Positions 1 through 5,937 of a stretch of 6,083 nt of DNA are shown piece after piece. Location of the stretch: the NCBI GenBank assembly GCA_016201185.1, contig JACQDG010000174.1, forward strand, positions 1-6,083, in the 5' to 3' direction. The stretch is from Acidobacteriota bacterium. Lineage in GTDB: Bacteria > Acidobacteriota > Terriglobia > Bryobacterales > JACQDG01. Position numbers and translations under genes: made by a program. The notes beneath the pieces were generated by a model that was given only the letters and a program-made list of their open reading frames with translations, ran no database searches and was not told where the DNA came from. Position 1 is the first letter of the stretch. Each line of letters begins with the position of its first letter.

Positions 1-63
1 GTGGATGCGGCGACCGCCCGCAATGCCCTCGACTACCTCCGCGCCAAGCAATTTCGCGAATAA
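1..63 (+). CDS. C-terminal end of an upstream gene (partial)
   Basis: The first reading frame is open from the window edge to a TAA at 61-63 and encodes VDAATARNALDYLRAKQFRE. It looks like a real helical protein end: charged and aliphatic residues alternate, and 15 of 20 codons end in G or C. The family cannot be named from 20 residues. If it is real, the next gene either overlaps it in another frame or starts after it, for example at the GTG at 83. The same bases are also open in the glycosyltransferase frame, so this call rests on codon use and sequence style only. Confidence 0.4.
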   Translation: MDAATARNALDYLRAKQFRE

Positions 64-1657
64 GCGGGCCGCAGCGCCCGTCGTGCTGGCCGCGCTGATC
101 CTGATCTTTTGCGTCCGCAGCTACAGCACCTTCCGTGTCTTCAACGACACGGCGGATGAAGCGGTGCATATTGCTTGCGGGCTCGAAGTGTGGCAGCACG
201 GGCGCTACACCATCGAGGCCCAGCACCCGCCGCTGGCGCGCATGGTGATGGCTTTACCTGCTTTCCTCGCCGGATTGCGGGAGCGCCACCCGGAGCCGTT
301 GTGGACCGGCGCCGGCAGGGACTTTTACTGGTGCACGTTGAGCCTGTCGCGGCTTGGCAACCTGATCTTCGCCCCTTTCCTGATTGTTTACCTTTACCTG
401 TGGGGCCGGAGGCTGTATGGGCCGGCGGCCGGGCTGGGCGCTGCCGCGCTGGCCAGCTTTTCGCCCAACCTGCTAGCCCATGTGTCGCTCGCGACGCTCG
501 ACTTCGGCGCGGCCACGGCGGTTTTCGTTTCCTGCTACTACTTCTGGCGGTGGAGCGAGCAGCCAGGATTGCGGAACTGCGTGGCTGCGGCGGCAGCCTT
601 CGGCATCGCTGCGCTCACCAAGTTTTCTGCGATAGTCTTCATCCCGCCCATCGCCGTGGCGTACTTCCTCCTAGCCCGCTGGAACAAGGGCGGCCGGTCC
701 GAACCAGCCCGCTGGTACGCAGCGGCGCGACGGGGAGTGGTTTTTCTGGCGGCGTTTTTCGTTGTGGTTTGGGCCGGATACCTCTTCGAAGTGGGCCCGC
801 TGCCGCCGGCGCACTTTGTGCCGACGGCGGGAAGTTTTGCCAAAAGGGCGGTGCAGGCGGTCGAGCAAGTCGTGAACCACCGCGGCCTCCCCGCGCCACG
901 GTTTCTGCGCGGCGTGCTGGAAGTGGCCGCGCACAATTCGCAAGGCCACCAGTGCTATCTGCTCGGTCACCTGGGCCAGCTCGGCTGGTGGTACTACTTT
1001 CCGGTGGCGCTGGCCGTGAAGACGACGATTCCCTTGCTGCTTCTGGTGGCCCTGGCAGCCGTATTGCGGATACGCACCGGAGGGCAGAGCGGGACCTGCC
1101 CGGCGCTTTATCCACTCTTGAGCGCCGCGTTGCTGCTGGCAGCGGCCATGCCCAGCAATCTGAACATGGGCATCCGGCACGTATTGGCCATCTACCCATT
1201 TTTCGCTCTGGCGGCGGCTTCGCTTTTCGCCGGCCCGCGATGGCTGATGTCTCTGGCCCTAGCTCTGGGCTTCTGGCACGGGGCCGAGTCTCTAATCGCC
1301 CACCCGGACTACCTGGCTTACTTCAATCAAATCGCGCGGAGCCGCGAGGAGGAATTCCTGCTGGACAGCAACCTGGATTGGGGGCAGGACCTGGAACGGC
1401 TGCGGCGTTACTTGAACGAGAAGCAGGTCAAGACCGTTTACTTGAGTTATTTCGGCAGGGCCAACCCGTCAAGCCTGCTGGACGTGCGGGAGATCCGCCC
1501 GCTGCCGCCGGACCTGCGGCCCGCCGGCTGGGTGGCGGTCAGCAGAGCGCACATTGCCGGGATGGCGCTGCAAGGCTACAACCTCGGCTGGTTGAAGGCA
1601 TACAGACCGGTGGCGCGCATCGGCAAGTCGATCCTGGTATATTATTTCCCCGGGTGA
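5..1657 (+). CDS. GT39/PMT-like polytopic glycosyltransferase
   Basis: An integral membrane GT-C enzyme, expected to move a sugar from a polyprenyl-phosphate donor to an acceptor on the outer face of the inner membrane; acceptor unknown. From ATG 5 it has 550 residues. A hydrophobic helix at about 25-38 is followed by the first external loop with the acidic pair D51-E52, the likely catalytic or metal site of this fold, and by HPPLAR at 74-79. About ten hydrophobic segments follow. Late family landmarks are GWWYYFPVALAVKT (327-340), NLNMGIRHVLAIYP (385-398), YLAYFNQ (436-442) and SNLDWGQDL (455-463), before a soluble C-terminal tail. These motifs are typical of bacterial phospholipid-carrier-dependent (PMT/GT39-type) enzymes. 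The start is uncertain: ATG 5, ATG 23 or GTG 83 are possible and none has a convincing Shine-Dalgarno; ATG 5 and 23 would overlap the upstream partial gene. It is probably co-transcribed with its left neighbour. Confidence 0.85.
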   Translation: MRRPPAMPSTTSAPSNFANKRAAAPVVLAALILIFCVRSYSTFRVFNDTADEAVHIACGLEVWQHGRYTIEAQHPPLARMVMALPAFLAGLRERHPEPLWTGAGRDFYWCTLSLSRLGNLIFAPFLIVYLYLWGRRLYGPAAGLGAAALASFSPNLLAHVSLATLDFGAATAVFVSCYYFWRWSEQPGLRNCVAAAAAFGIAALTKFSAIVFIPPIAVAYFLLARWNKGGRSEPARWYAAARRGVVFLAAFFVVVWAGYLFEVGPLPPAHFVPTAGSFAKRAVQAVEQVVNHRGLPAPRFLRGVLEVAAHNSQGHQCYLLGHLGQLGWWYYFPVALAVKTTIPLLLLVALAAVLRIRTGGQSGTCPALYPLLSAALLLAAAMPSNLNMGIRHVLAIYPFFALAAASLFAGPRWLMSLALALGFWHGAESLIAHPDYLAYFNQIARSREEEFLLDSNLDWGQDLERLRRYLNEKQVKTVYLSYFGRANPSSLLDVREIRPLPPDLRPAGWVAVSRAHIAGMALQGYNLGWLKAYRPVARIGKSILVYYFPG

Positions 1658-1713
1658 GGATGACGCCGCTCCTAGCCTGTAACTTGGAAGCCGGCACATC
1701 GTCTTAAAGATCT

Positions 1714-2977
1714 ATGGGACATTCTCGTTTAGGGTATTTCTCCGCCGTTGGTCTGGCGCTTGGCGCCTGGCTCGTTTTCCCTGGCCTTCTGGCTCCTCAA
1801 ACGGCTCCGCCGCTGAACGAGCAGTATAAGGACGCGGCCTCGCGGATCATCGCGGCGGCCCTGTCGGACCAGGACGGCTACGCCAAGCTGACGTATCTCT
1901 GCGAACGGATCGGCAACCGCCTGAGCGGATCGACCGGGCTGGAGAAGGCGATCGAGTGGGCCTCGGCGCAGATGAAGAAGGACGGCCTCGATAACGTCGT
2001 CACGCCGCCAGCCAAAGTGCCGCACTGGGTGCGGGGCAAGGAAAGCGCGAAGATCGTAGCCCCAGTCGAGCGCCCCCTCAAGATGCTGGGGCTGGGCGGC
2101 AGCGTAGGCACGCCGCCCGAGGGGATCACGGCCGAGGTGGTCTCCGTGTCCGGCTTCGATGAGCTCGAGCGGCTGGGGAAAGAGAAGGTCGCGGGCAAGA
2201 TCGTAGTCTACAACGTGCCGTGGGAGGGATACGGCCGGACCGTGCAGTACCGGGGTTCCGGCGCTTCCCGCGCCGCGGCACTGGGCGCCGTGGCGATGTT
2301 GATGCGCTCGGCCGGGCCGCCACCGCTGGAAATGCCGCACACCGGGGGGCTGCGCTACTCCGATGACGCGCCCAGGATTCCGGCGGCCGCCCTGGCGCTG
2401 GAAGACGTCGCCGCGATCCAGAAACTGGTGGATTCCGGCGAGAAAGTGAAGATTCACCTCTCCATGGAGGCGCAGACGCTGCCGGATGCCGACTCGGCCA
2501 ACGTGATCGGGGAGATCCGGGGCCGGGAAAAGCCGGAGGAGATCGTGGTGATCGGCGGCCACTTGGATTCCTGGGACGTCGGCCAGGGCGCTCATGACGA
2601 CGGCGGCGGCGCGATGGCTTCCTGGCAGGCTCTGGAGGTAATCGTTCGTGGGCTTCGGCCTGACCATGCCGGGCGGGGCGGACGAAGCAGTGCGCGCCCG
2701 CGGCCTGGCCCTGGCGAAGCAAATCGGACGGCTGCTTGAATCGCTCGGCATCGGCACGGTCGAGCGGGGCGGAGGCGGGGCCGACATCGGGCCGTTGATG
2801 CGCGATGGCGTGCCCGGCCTGGGGTTGCGCACCGTCGGAACCCACTACTTCGACTGGCATCACACCAACGGGGACACGATAGACAAGGTGAAACCGGAAG
2901 AATTCCGGGAGAATGTGGCTGCCATGGCCGTGATGGCCTATGTCTTGGCGGACATGCCGGAGCGGTTGGGCGAATAG
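1714..2977 (+). pseudogene. M28 metallopeptidase (carboxypeptidase Q-like), internal deletion and frameshift
   Basis: Intact relatives are exported zinc exopeptidases. The first frame (1714-2739) starts with a signal peptide-like hydrophobic segment (about 8-27). It then has the N-terminal part of the peptidase fold, a PA-type insert (about 110-250) and the metal-site motif GGHLDSWDVGQGAHDDGGG at 281-299, with H283 and D295 as likely ligands. Family similarity continues to VRGLRP (311-316), after which the frame runs into 25 unrelated residues and a stop at 2739. A second frame, from about 2648 to TAG 2975-2977, resumes with GFGLTMPGG and keeps the C-terminal ligand motif YFDWHHTNGDT and the family-like tail. 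The segment between them, which in relatives carries WTxEE (catalytic Glu plus ligand) and ESD (ligand), is absent: about 50 residues by memory of human CPQ. The product cannot be an active peptidase as written. Mutation or assembly error are both possible. It lies 56 bp after the glycosyltransferase, with no clear Shine-Dalgarno. Confidence 0.85.
2650..2661 (+). other. Deletion junction in the M28 gene
   Basis: The 12 bases GGGCTTCGGCCT read as GLRP in the upstream frame; in the downstream frame the same region reads GFGL, using one extra base at 2662. Both readings match what the M28 carboxypeptidase-Q family has at two places about 50 residues apart. The ancestral gene therefore probably had two near-copies of this dodecamer, and one copy plus the intervening DNA was lost. 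Confidence 0.6.
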
Positions 2978-2983
2978 AGCCCG

Positions 2984-4537
2984 TCAGGAGCGCGGGATCA
3001 CCGCGTAGAAGACCAGGGCGTAGGCCAGGCCCACCGCCGCTAACGTCACCCACAGCAGCGTCTTGACAAATCGGAGCTCGGAGGTGTGGGTGGCGGTGGC
3101 GGATTCCACTGCATCCATCCACTCGGCCGGGGCCGGCTGAGGTTCGGCCGGAGCGGCATGTTTGGCAGCTTCTTTTTCCAACTTCTGGCCGGTCTCCAGC
3201 GCCTGCACCACGATCCCGTCGAAGCGGTTTTCCAGCTCCATCATGTGCTGGCCGCGGCTTTCCAGCCACCCGTTCAACAACTGCTCGACCCGGCCCCGGC
3301 ACTCCTCCAGGAACTTGCTGAGGGAGGTTTCAGCGCGCGCCGGCAAGCCCTCCAGCGCCATGCGCATCTGGGTCTGAAGCCTGGTCTCATTTTCCAGGGA
3401 GCGCTGATGTTCCTGGGTCCAGCGGGCCAGTAGATTCCGGAAATCGTTGGCGGCCTTTTCCTGGTCTTGCGGCGAGAGCTGGATGGGGGCAGGCGGGGCG
3501 ACTGCCACCGCCTCGGCCTTTTCCAGGGCTTGTTTGGCCAGGGACTGGGCCGACTGGATTTCCTCGAGCAGCCGGCTGCATTTCTCTTCCACCCCCGAAG
3601 ACCGCCCGGCAGCCTGGGCCGCCGTCTTGTGGACCTCCTCAATCTGCGCCATGGCCCCGCTCCACATCTTTTCGCCGTAAGCCTGGCCCTGCGCAAACTG
3701 CTGCTGGAGAGTCTTCACCGCAGCCCCAATCTTTTCCGATTCCGCCTGGAGCTGCTTGCATTCTTTCGTTAGTCCCTCGACGGCGGCCAGGGTTTCCGCG
3801 CGGCCCGCAGACCCGCCGGAGCTTTGCTTCTGCAATGCGGCCAGGGTCTGCTCGATCTGCGCCTGCCGCTGCTCGATCTCGGCGGAGCGCGCTTTGGCGG
3901 TGCCGAGAGTTTTCTCGAAGCGTGCGAGCAGGCTCTTTTCGGCCTCCTGCGTGGCGGTGAGAACACCCACGGTCTTCTCCACCTGCGCCTGCCGCTCGGT
4001 CAGACGCCCGCCCAGGTTCCGGAAAGATTGGAAGACCTTTTCGTGGTCGTTGACCCGCTTTCCCTGCTCTTCGATCAAGGCACGGAGGGCCACCTGGGAC
4101 TGCTCCAGTTGGGCCTGTCGGTTCTGCACCTGCTCGGCCAGCGCCTGGACCACGCCCAGAGTTTGTGCCGCCTGCGCCGAGCGGTCCGCGTCGGCCTGGC
4201 GCTGCGAACCGAGGGCCGCCATCTCCTGCTCCCAGCGGGCCTGCTGCGCCTTCACTTCCGCCAGAAGATTGTGGGCCTCCTCCAGCGCCTGCTCGCCCTT
4301 CGAATGGCGGACCTTCAGCTCGACGTTTAGGGTGCTTAAGGCCGCCAGGCGCTCTTCCGTAAGCGCCTGCAGTTGGCCGGCGCTCTCCTGCATCTGCTGG
4401 TACTGCTGGTGAATGCGCTCAAAGGCGGCCTCGTTGGTGCGGTAGCGATCCTCGAACTCCTGGACGCGCTTGGCCGTTTCCACGAAGGCCTCCATAGCGC
4501 CGATCAAACCGTTGAGGGGAAGCTCTGCTTGGGACAC
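2984..4537 (-). CDS. Tail-anchored coiled-coil protein of unknown function
   Basis: 517 residues from GTG 4537-4535, chosen because GGGAGA lies 5 bp upstream; the frame opens further to a TTG at 4606, but that adds a proline-rich stretch without an evident ribosome site. The protein is almost wholly helical and rich in Q, E, A, K and R. Residues 56-265 are five 42-residue coiled-coil repeats. More coiled coil runs to about 340, a proline-rich break (APPAPIQLSP) lies near 347-356, and a second helical region extends to about 455. A Pro/Ala linker (AAPAEPQPAPAEW) at 461-473 precedes one transmembrane helix at about 493-513 (LLWVTLAAVGLAYALVFYAVI), which ends two residues before PRS at the C-terminus. 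This layout puts a long rod in the cytoplasm attached to the membrane by its tail. A scaffold, envelope-spacing or chromosome-related role is possible, but nothing here decides it. It is monocistronic and convergent with the M28 gene, with 6 bp between the stop codons. Confidence 0.8.
   Translation of the reverse strand: MSQAELPLNGLIGAMEAFVETAKRVQEFEDRYRTNEAAFERIHQQYQQMQESAGQLQALTEERLAALSTLNVELKVRHSKGEQALEEAHNLLAEVKAQQARWEQEMAALGSQRQADADRSAQAAQTLGVVQALAEQVQNRQAQLEQSQVALRALIEEQGKRVNDHEKVFQSFRNLGGRLTERQAQVEKTVGVLTATQEAEKSLLARFEKTLGTAKARSAEIEQRQAQIEQTLAALQKQSSGGSAGRAETLAAVEGLTKECKQLQAESEKIGAAVKTLQQQFAQGQAYGEKMWSGAMAQIEEVHKTAAQAAGRSSGVEEKCSRLLEEIQSAQSLAKQALEKAEAVAVAPPAPIQLSPQDQEKAANDFRNLLARWTQEHQRSLENETRLQTQMRMALEGLPARAETSLSKFLEECRGRVEQLLNGWLESRGQHMMELENRFDGIVVQALETGQKLEKEAAKHAAPAEPQPAPAEWMDAVESATATHTSELRFVKTLLWVTLAAVGLAYALVFYAVIPRS
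3743..4372 (-). repeat. Five 42-residue coiled-coil repeats (126-bp period)
   Basis: In minus-strand order the units are 4372-4247, 4246-4121, 4120-3995, 3994-3869 and 3868-3743. Their openings align without gaps: LQALTEERLAAL, QQARWEQEMAAL, RQAQLEQSQVAL, RQAQVEKTVGVL and RQAQIEQTLAAL. Position 12 is always Leu, position 40 is always V, L or I, and position 30 is L, L, F, L, V. Forty-two residues is six heptads, so each unit fits a continuous coiled coil. DNA identity between units is modest, so these are old duplications and not recent tandem copies. Confidence 0.7.
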
Positions 4538-4542
4538 AGGTG

Positions 4543-4548
4543 TCTCCC
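4543..4548 (-). promoter_or_regulatory. Ribosome binding site deciding the GTG start
   Basis: GGGAGA on the minus strand is followed by CACCT and then GTG 4537. It is the only good Shine-Dalgarno near the 5' end of the coiled-coil gene and is the reason for choosing this start over the longer TTG reading. Confidence 0.55.
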
Positions 4549-4835
4549 GCGGTGCACAAATTTGGAGCACGGGCAACGGAGGCTCCGTCCGGGGCCTTAT
4601 ACCCAAAATGAGTGTCAGCCCGGGGGAACTAAAAGGCCATACGGTTCTTCTCTTAGAGACTGATGGGAAAGAGACTTATCCGTTGCGGTGGGCGGTGCTG
4701 GGGAAGCAACGACTTGCCGGGTGGTGTTTGCGCACCTGGTGGGCGTTTGGGCGCGAGTTCTGACGACCGATTTGACGACCTGGGGGTTTGCGGTTCTGGG
4801 TGGGTGGTTGGTTCTGGTACGTCTGATGCCTTACG
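4549..4835. other. Non-coding gap between the coiled-coil gene and the operon terminator
   Basis: No convincing gene is seen. The plus-strand frames open here run through the terminator hairpin and lack start signals. On the minus strand TATAAG at 4601-4596 could be a -10 box for the coiled-coil gene, giving a leader of about 50 nt, but no -35 box lies at the right spacing (CTGACA is only 11 bp upstream). A G/T-rich stretch at 4782-4817 on the plus strand has several GGG and GG runs. Confidence 0.5.
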
Positions 4836-4869
4836 AAAAAAAAAGCGGGCCGGGTGTGACCCCGGCCCG
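4836..4869 (-). terminator. Intrinsic terminator of the right-hand operon
   Basis: Read on the minus strand, a perfect 9-bp GC stem CGGGCCGGG / CCCGGCCCG (4869-4861 with 4854-4846) closes a 6-nt loop. It is followed by GC and then nine T residues (4844-4836). It begins 18 bp after the stop codon of the 84-aa gene, so it ends that transcript and separates the operon from the coiled-coil gene. Confidence 0.93.
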
Positions 4870-4887
4870 ATGGAGAAGGGGACTCGA

Positions 4888-5142
4888 TCAGAATTGTAGC
4901 TTGCTCACGAGCGTGTGGTGAAGTTGGTCTAGTTCGCGCCGCAGCGTGGCAATTTGGTGTTCCTGGTTGAGCGTGAGGCCGGTTGTGATTCCTGCTTCCA
5001 CGGCGAGCTCGAGCACGTCCAGGGCTCGCCCGTAAGGTTCGTGCAGGTAGTCGGTGCTGACGTGGGCGGTTTCGTCGAGGAAGCGCCGGCACGCGGTGAG
5101 CAAGTGGGGGATGGAGGCGCGGACAATTTCGTGGGCTGTCAT
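4888..5142 (-). CDS. Unknown 84-residue protein, last gene of the operon
   Basis: I do not recognise a family. The protein is small, acidic to neutral and predicted mostly helical. An N-terminal helix (MTAHEIVRASIPHLL) leads into ACRRFLDETAH at 17-27. A middle segment, GRALDVLELAVEAGI, follows at about 38-52. The C-terminal helix (LNQEHQIATLRRELDQLHHTLVSKL) could pair with itself or a partner. There is no signal peptide, membrane segment or metal motif. The ATG overlaps the TGA of the 182-aa gene by the 4-bp ATGA arrangement, and AAAAGGGGG precedes it by 7 bp, which suggests translational coupling and matched output of the two proteins. The block at 17-27 is identical to one in the upstream protein; the rest is unrelated. 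A terminator follows at once. A phage- or plasmid-derived accessory protein is my guess, with low confidence. Confidence 0.72.
   Translation of the reverse strand: MTAHEIVRASIPHLLTACRRFLDETAHVSTDYLHEPYGRALDVLELAVEAGITTGLTLNQEHQIATLRRELDQLHHTLVSKLQF
5062..5095. repeat. Exact 34-bp direct repeat, copy in the 84-aa gene
   Basis: These 34 bases are identical to 5400-5433. On the coding strand they hold the eleven codons for ACRRFLDETAH plus one preceding base. Similarity stops abruptly on both sides. Confidence 0.95.
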
Positions 5143-5687
5143 CGGAGGACCCCCTTTTGCTCAGCGATGAGCAGGGCGAGGGCCATGCTTTTGATGTCGG
5201 CGGGTGAGAACCGGAGCGCGGATTTGTACTGGAGTTCCGCGAAGGCTTCGGCCTTGGCTGCTGCGGCGATGGCTGCGCACAGCGCGTTGTAGAGCGCGTT
5301 GCCGCGCCGGTCTGCCTGGGCTTCGATCTGGCGTAGTGCGGCTGTCGCCCCGCCCGCCACAGCACTCACCACCGGTGGCGCGGGGTCGGCCGCGGGGTTG
5401 TGGGCGGTTTCGTCGAGGAAGCGCCGGCACGCGACCACGGCCACGGCCCAGGAAGCGGGCTTGCCGTTGCCGTTGTGACGCGTGATGGAGATGGTGTCGC
5501 CGGATGCGGCGTGTGCGGCTTGAATTGCCGCCGCGAGGCCGGGGTCGGCGAAGATGACCTTGCCTGCCTCGCAGCCGTACATGATCTGCGGGCCGAATTG
5601 CCCCTGGACCGGGCGCGGATCGCCGGCCAGGGTGACTTCTACGGGCTGGCCGGAGACAAAGCGGACGACGGTTCTTGCGTTGGGCAT
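5139..5687 (-). CDS. Unknown 182-residue protein, possibly OB-like N-terminal domain
   Basis: The N-terminal 85 residues look like a compact beta-rich domain: RTVVRFVSGQPVEVTLAG, then VQGQFGPQIMYGCEAGKVIFADPGLAAAIQ (about 27-56), then a DTISITRHNGNGK strand-turn. The GQFGPQxMY and KVIFADP pattern reminds me of small OB-like proteins in phage or plasmid DNA-handling modules, but this is recollection and is weak. Residues 86-96 are ACRRFLDETAH, identical to the 84-aa neighbour. A Pro/Ala/Gly linker (97-115) follows, then a helical C-terminal region (116-182) ending in a conserved-looking LRFSPADIKSMALALLIAEQKG. There is no signal or membrane helix. ATG 5687 is supported by AAGGGGG 7 bp upstream. 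The stop overlaps the next start as ATGA. Codon use is GC-rich like its neighbours, so recent transfer from a low-GC donor is not indicated. Confidence 0.75.
   Translation of the reverse strand: MPNARTVVRFVSGQPVEVTLAGDPRPVQGQFGPQIMYGCEAGKVIFADPGLAAAIQAAHAASGDTISITRHNGNGKPASWAVAVVACRRFLDETAHNPAADPAPPVVSAVAGGATAALRQIEAQADRRGNALYNALCAAIAAAAKAEAFAELQYKSALRFSPADIKSMALALLIAEQKGVLR
5150..5158 (-). promoter_or_regulatory. Ribosome binding site of the 84-aa gene
   Basis: AAAAGGGGG lies 7 bp before ATG 5142 and inside the last codons of the 182-aa gene. GGGGG can pair with the CCUCC anti-Shine-Dalgarno through one G-U wobble. The same leader precedes the other starts in this operon. Confidence 0.6.
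5400..5433. repeat. Exact 34-bp direct repeat, copy in the 182-aa gene
   Basis: This is the second copy of the repeat at 5062-5095, 338 bp away in the same orientation and read in the same codon phase. Here it joins the beta-rich N-terminal half to the linker of the 182-aa protein. Confidence 0.95.
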
Positions 5688-5932
5688 GATGGGACCCCCT
5701 TACTAGTATTATGTGGGCGGCTTTGCCGCCCAGGTGCGCCTGATAGAGGCCTTGCGGGCGGCTGCGCCGCCCAGGTGCGCCTGATGGCTAGCAGGCGAGG
5801 GATGGGGAGAGCGCGGAGCCGGGCGAGGCCCCGCGTGTGATGGAAGGCGGCAACCGAACGCTGGAAACAAACCGCACACCCGCAAAACCGCCCGTGCCGA
5901 CGCTTGCCACCCGGACGTTGCTGCCTGTGCAT
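5639..5932 (-). CDS. Doubtful 97-residue ORF at the head of the operon
   Basis: ATG 5932 has the same kind of leader as the two confident genes (AAAGGGGG then TTCTC), which is the main reason to list it. The predicted protein begins MHRQQRPGGKRRHGRF, has a Cys cluster C17-G-C19-A-V-C22, and then becomes very rich in Arg, Pro and Ala. Codons about 50-73 run through the two hairpin repeats, and the ORF ends 49 bp inside the 182-aa gene in a different frame. That composition and overlap look like chance coding. Possible readings are a degraded gene whose 3' part was replaced by the hairpin repeats, a short leader peptide, or a non-coding leader with only a ribosome site left. No family is recognised. 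Confidence 0.3.
   Translation of the reverse strand: MHRQQRPGGKRRHGRFCGCAVCFQRSVAAFHHTRGLARLRALPIPRLLAIRRTWAAQPPARPLSGAPGRQSRPHNTSKGVPSCPTQEPSSALSPASP
5695..5701 (-). promoter_or_regulatory. Ribosome binding site of the 182-aa gene
   Basis: AAGGGGG followed by TCCCATC and ATG 5687. It matches the leader of the 84-aa gene over AAGGGGGTCC, with the same 7-bp spacing, and fixes the start. Confidence 0.65.
5715..5744. repeat. Hairpin repeat, copy 1
   Basis: A perfect 7-bp stem GGGCGGC / GCCGCCC closes a TTT loop and is followed by CAGGTGCGCCTGAT, itself an imperfect palindrome. It lies 27 bp upstream of ATG 5687, in the leader of the 182-aa gene. It resembles REP-type or other small palindromic repeats; no U-tract follows on either strand. 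Confidence 0.8.
5756..5785. repeat. Hairpin repeat, copy 2
   Basis: It matches copy 1 at 28 of 30 positions, in the same orientation, 41 bp apart start to start. Both differences fall in the 3-nt loop (TGC instead of TTT), so the stem is intact in each copy. Confidence 0.8.
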
Positions 5933-5937
5933 GAGAA

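Noticed and set aside
175..1707. 510-codon plus-strand ORF overlapping the glycosyltransferase
   Set aside because: It is a frame shadow: Arg/Pro/Gly-rich low-complexity translation, whereas the other frame carries clear GT-C motifs.
1729..2832. 367-codon minus-strand ORF opposite the M28 gene
   Set aside because: It mirrors a conserved peptidase on the plus strand, and its own composition is Arg/Pro/His-rich with no motif.
2648..2977. Independent small gene starting at GTG 2648
   Set aside because: Its sequence is the C-terminal part of the M28 fold without its core; no ribosome site; better explained as the broken end of the same gene.
2991..3005. CGCGG-GATCA-CCGCG hairpin as a terminator for the M28 gene
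   Set aside because: The stem is only 5 bp, no T-run follows on the plus strand, and it lies inside the last codons of the coiled-coil gene.
3756..4412. Plus-strand ORFs of up to 218 codons opposite the coiled-coil gene
   Set aside because: Cys/Ser/Arg-rich or Leu-rich translations arise from the antisense of regular Gln/Glu/Ala heptads; no independent start signal.
4782..4817. G/T-rich stretch as a G-quadruplex
   Set aside because: Only three GGG-or-longer runs are present, the rest being GG, and loops are uneven; possible but not supported enough to call.
4663..4921. Plus-strand ORFs of 77-97 codons in the gap
   Set aside because: They run through the intrinsic terminator hairpin and its homopolymer, and have no recognisable sequence.
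4676..5365. 229-codon minus-strand ORF in another frame of the operon
   Set aside because: It overlaps both confident genes, passes through the terminator and is Arg/Pro/Ser/Thr-rich. The ATGA overlap and leaders support the other frames.
5062..5433. CRISPR-like repeat pair
   Set aside because: There are only two copies, 338 bp apart, both within coding sequence and codon-aligned; no further units and no cas genes in the window.
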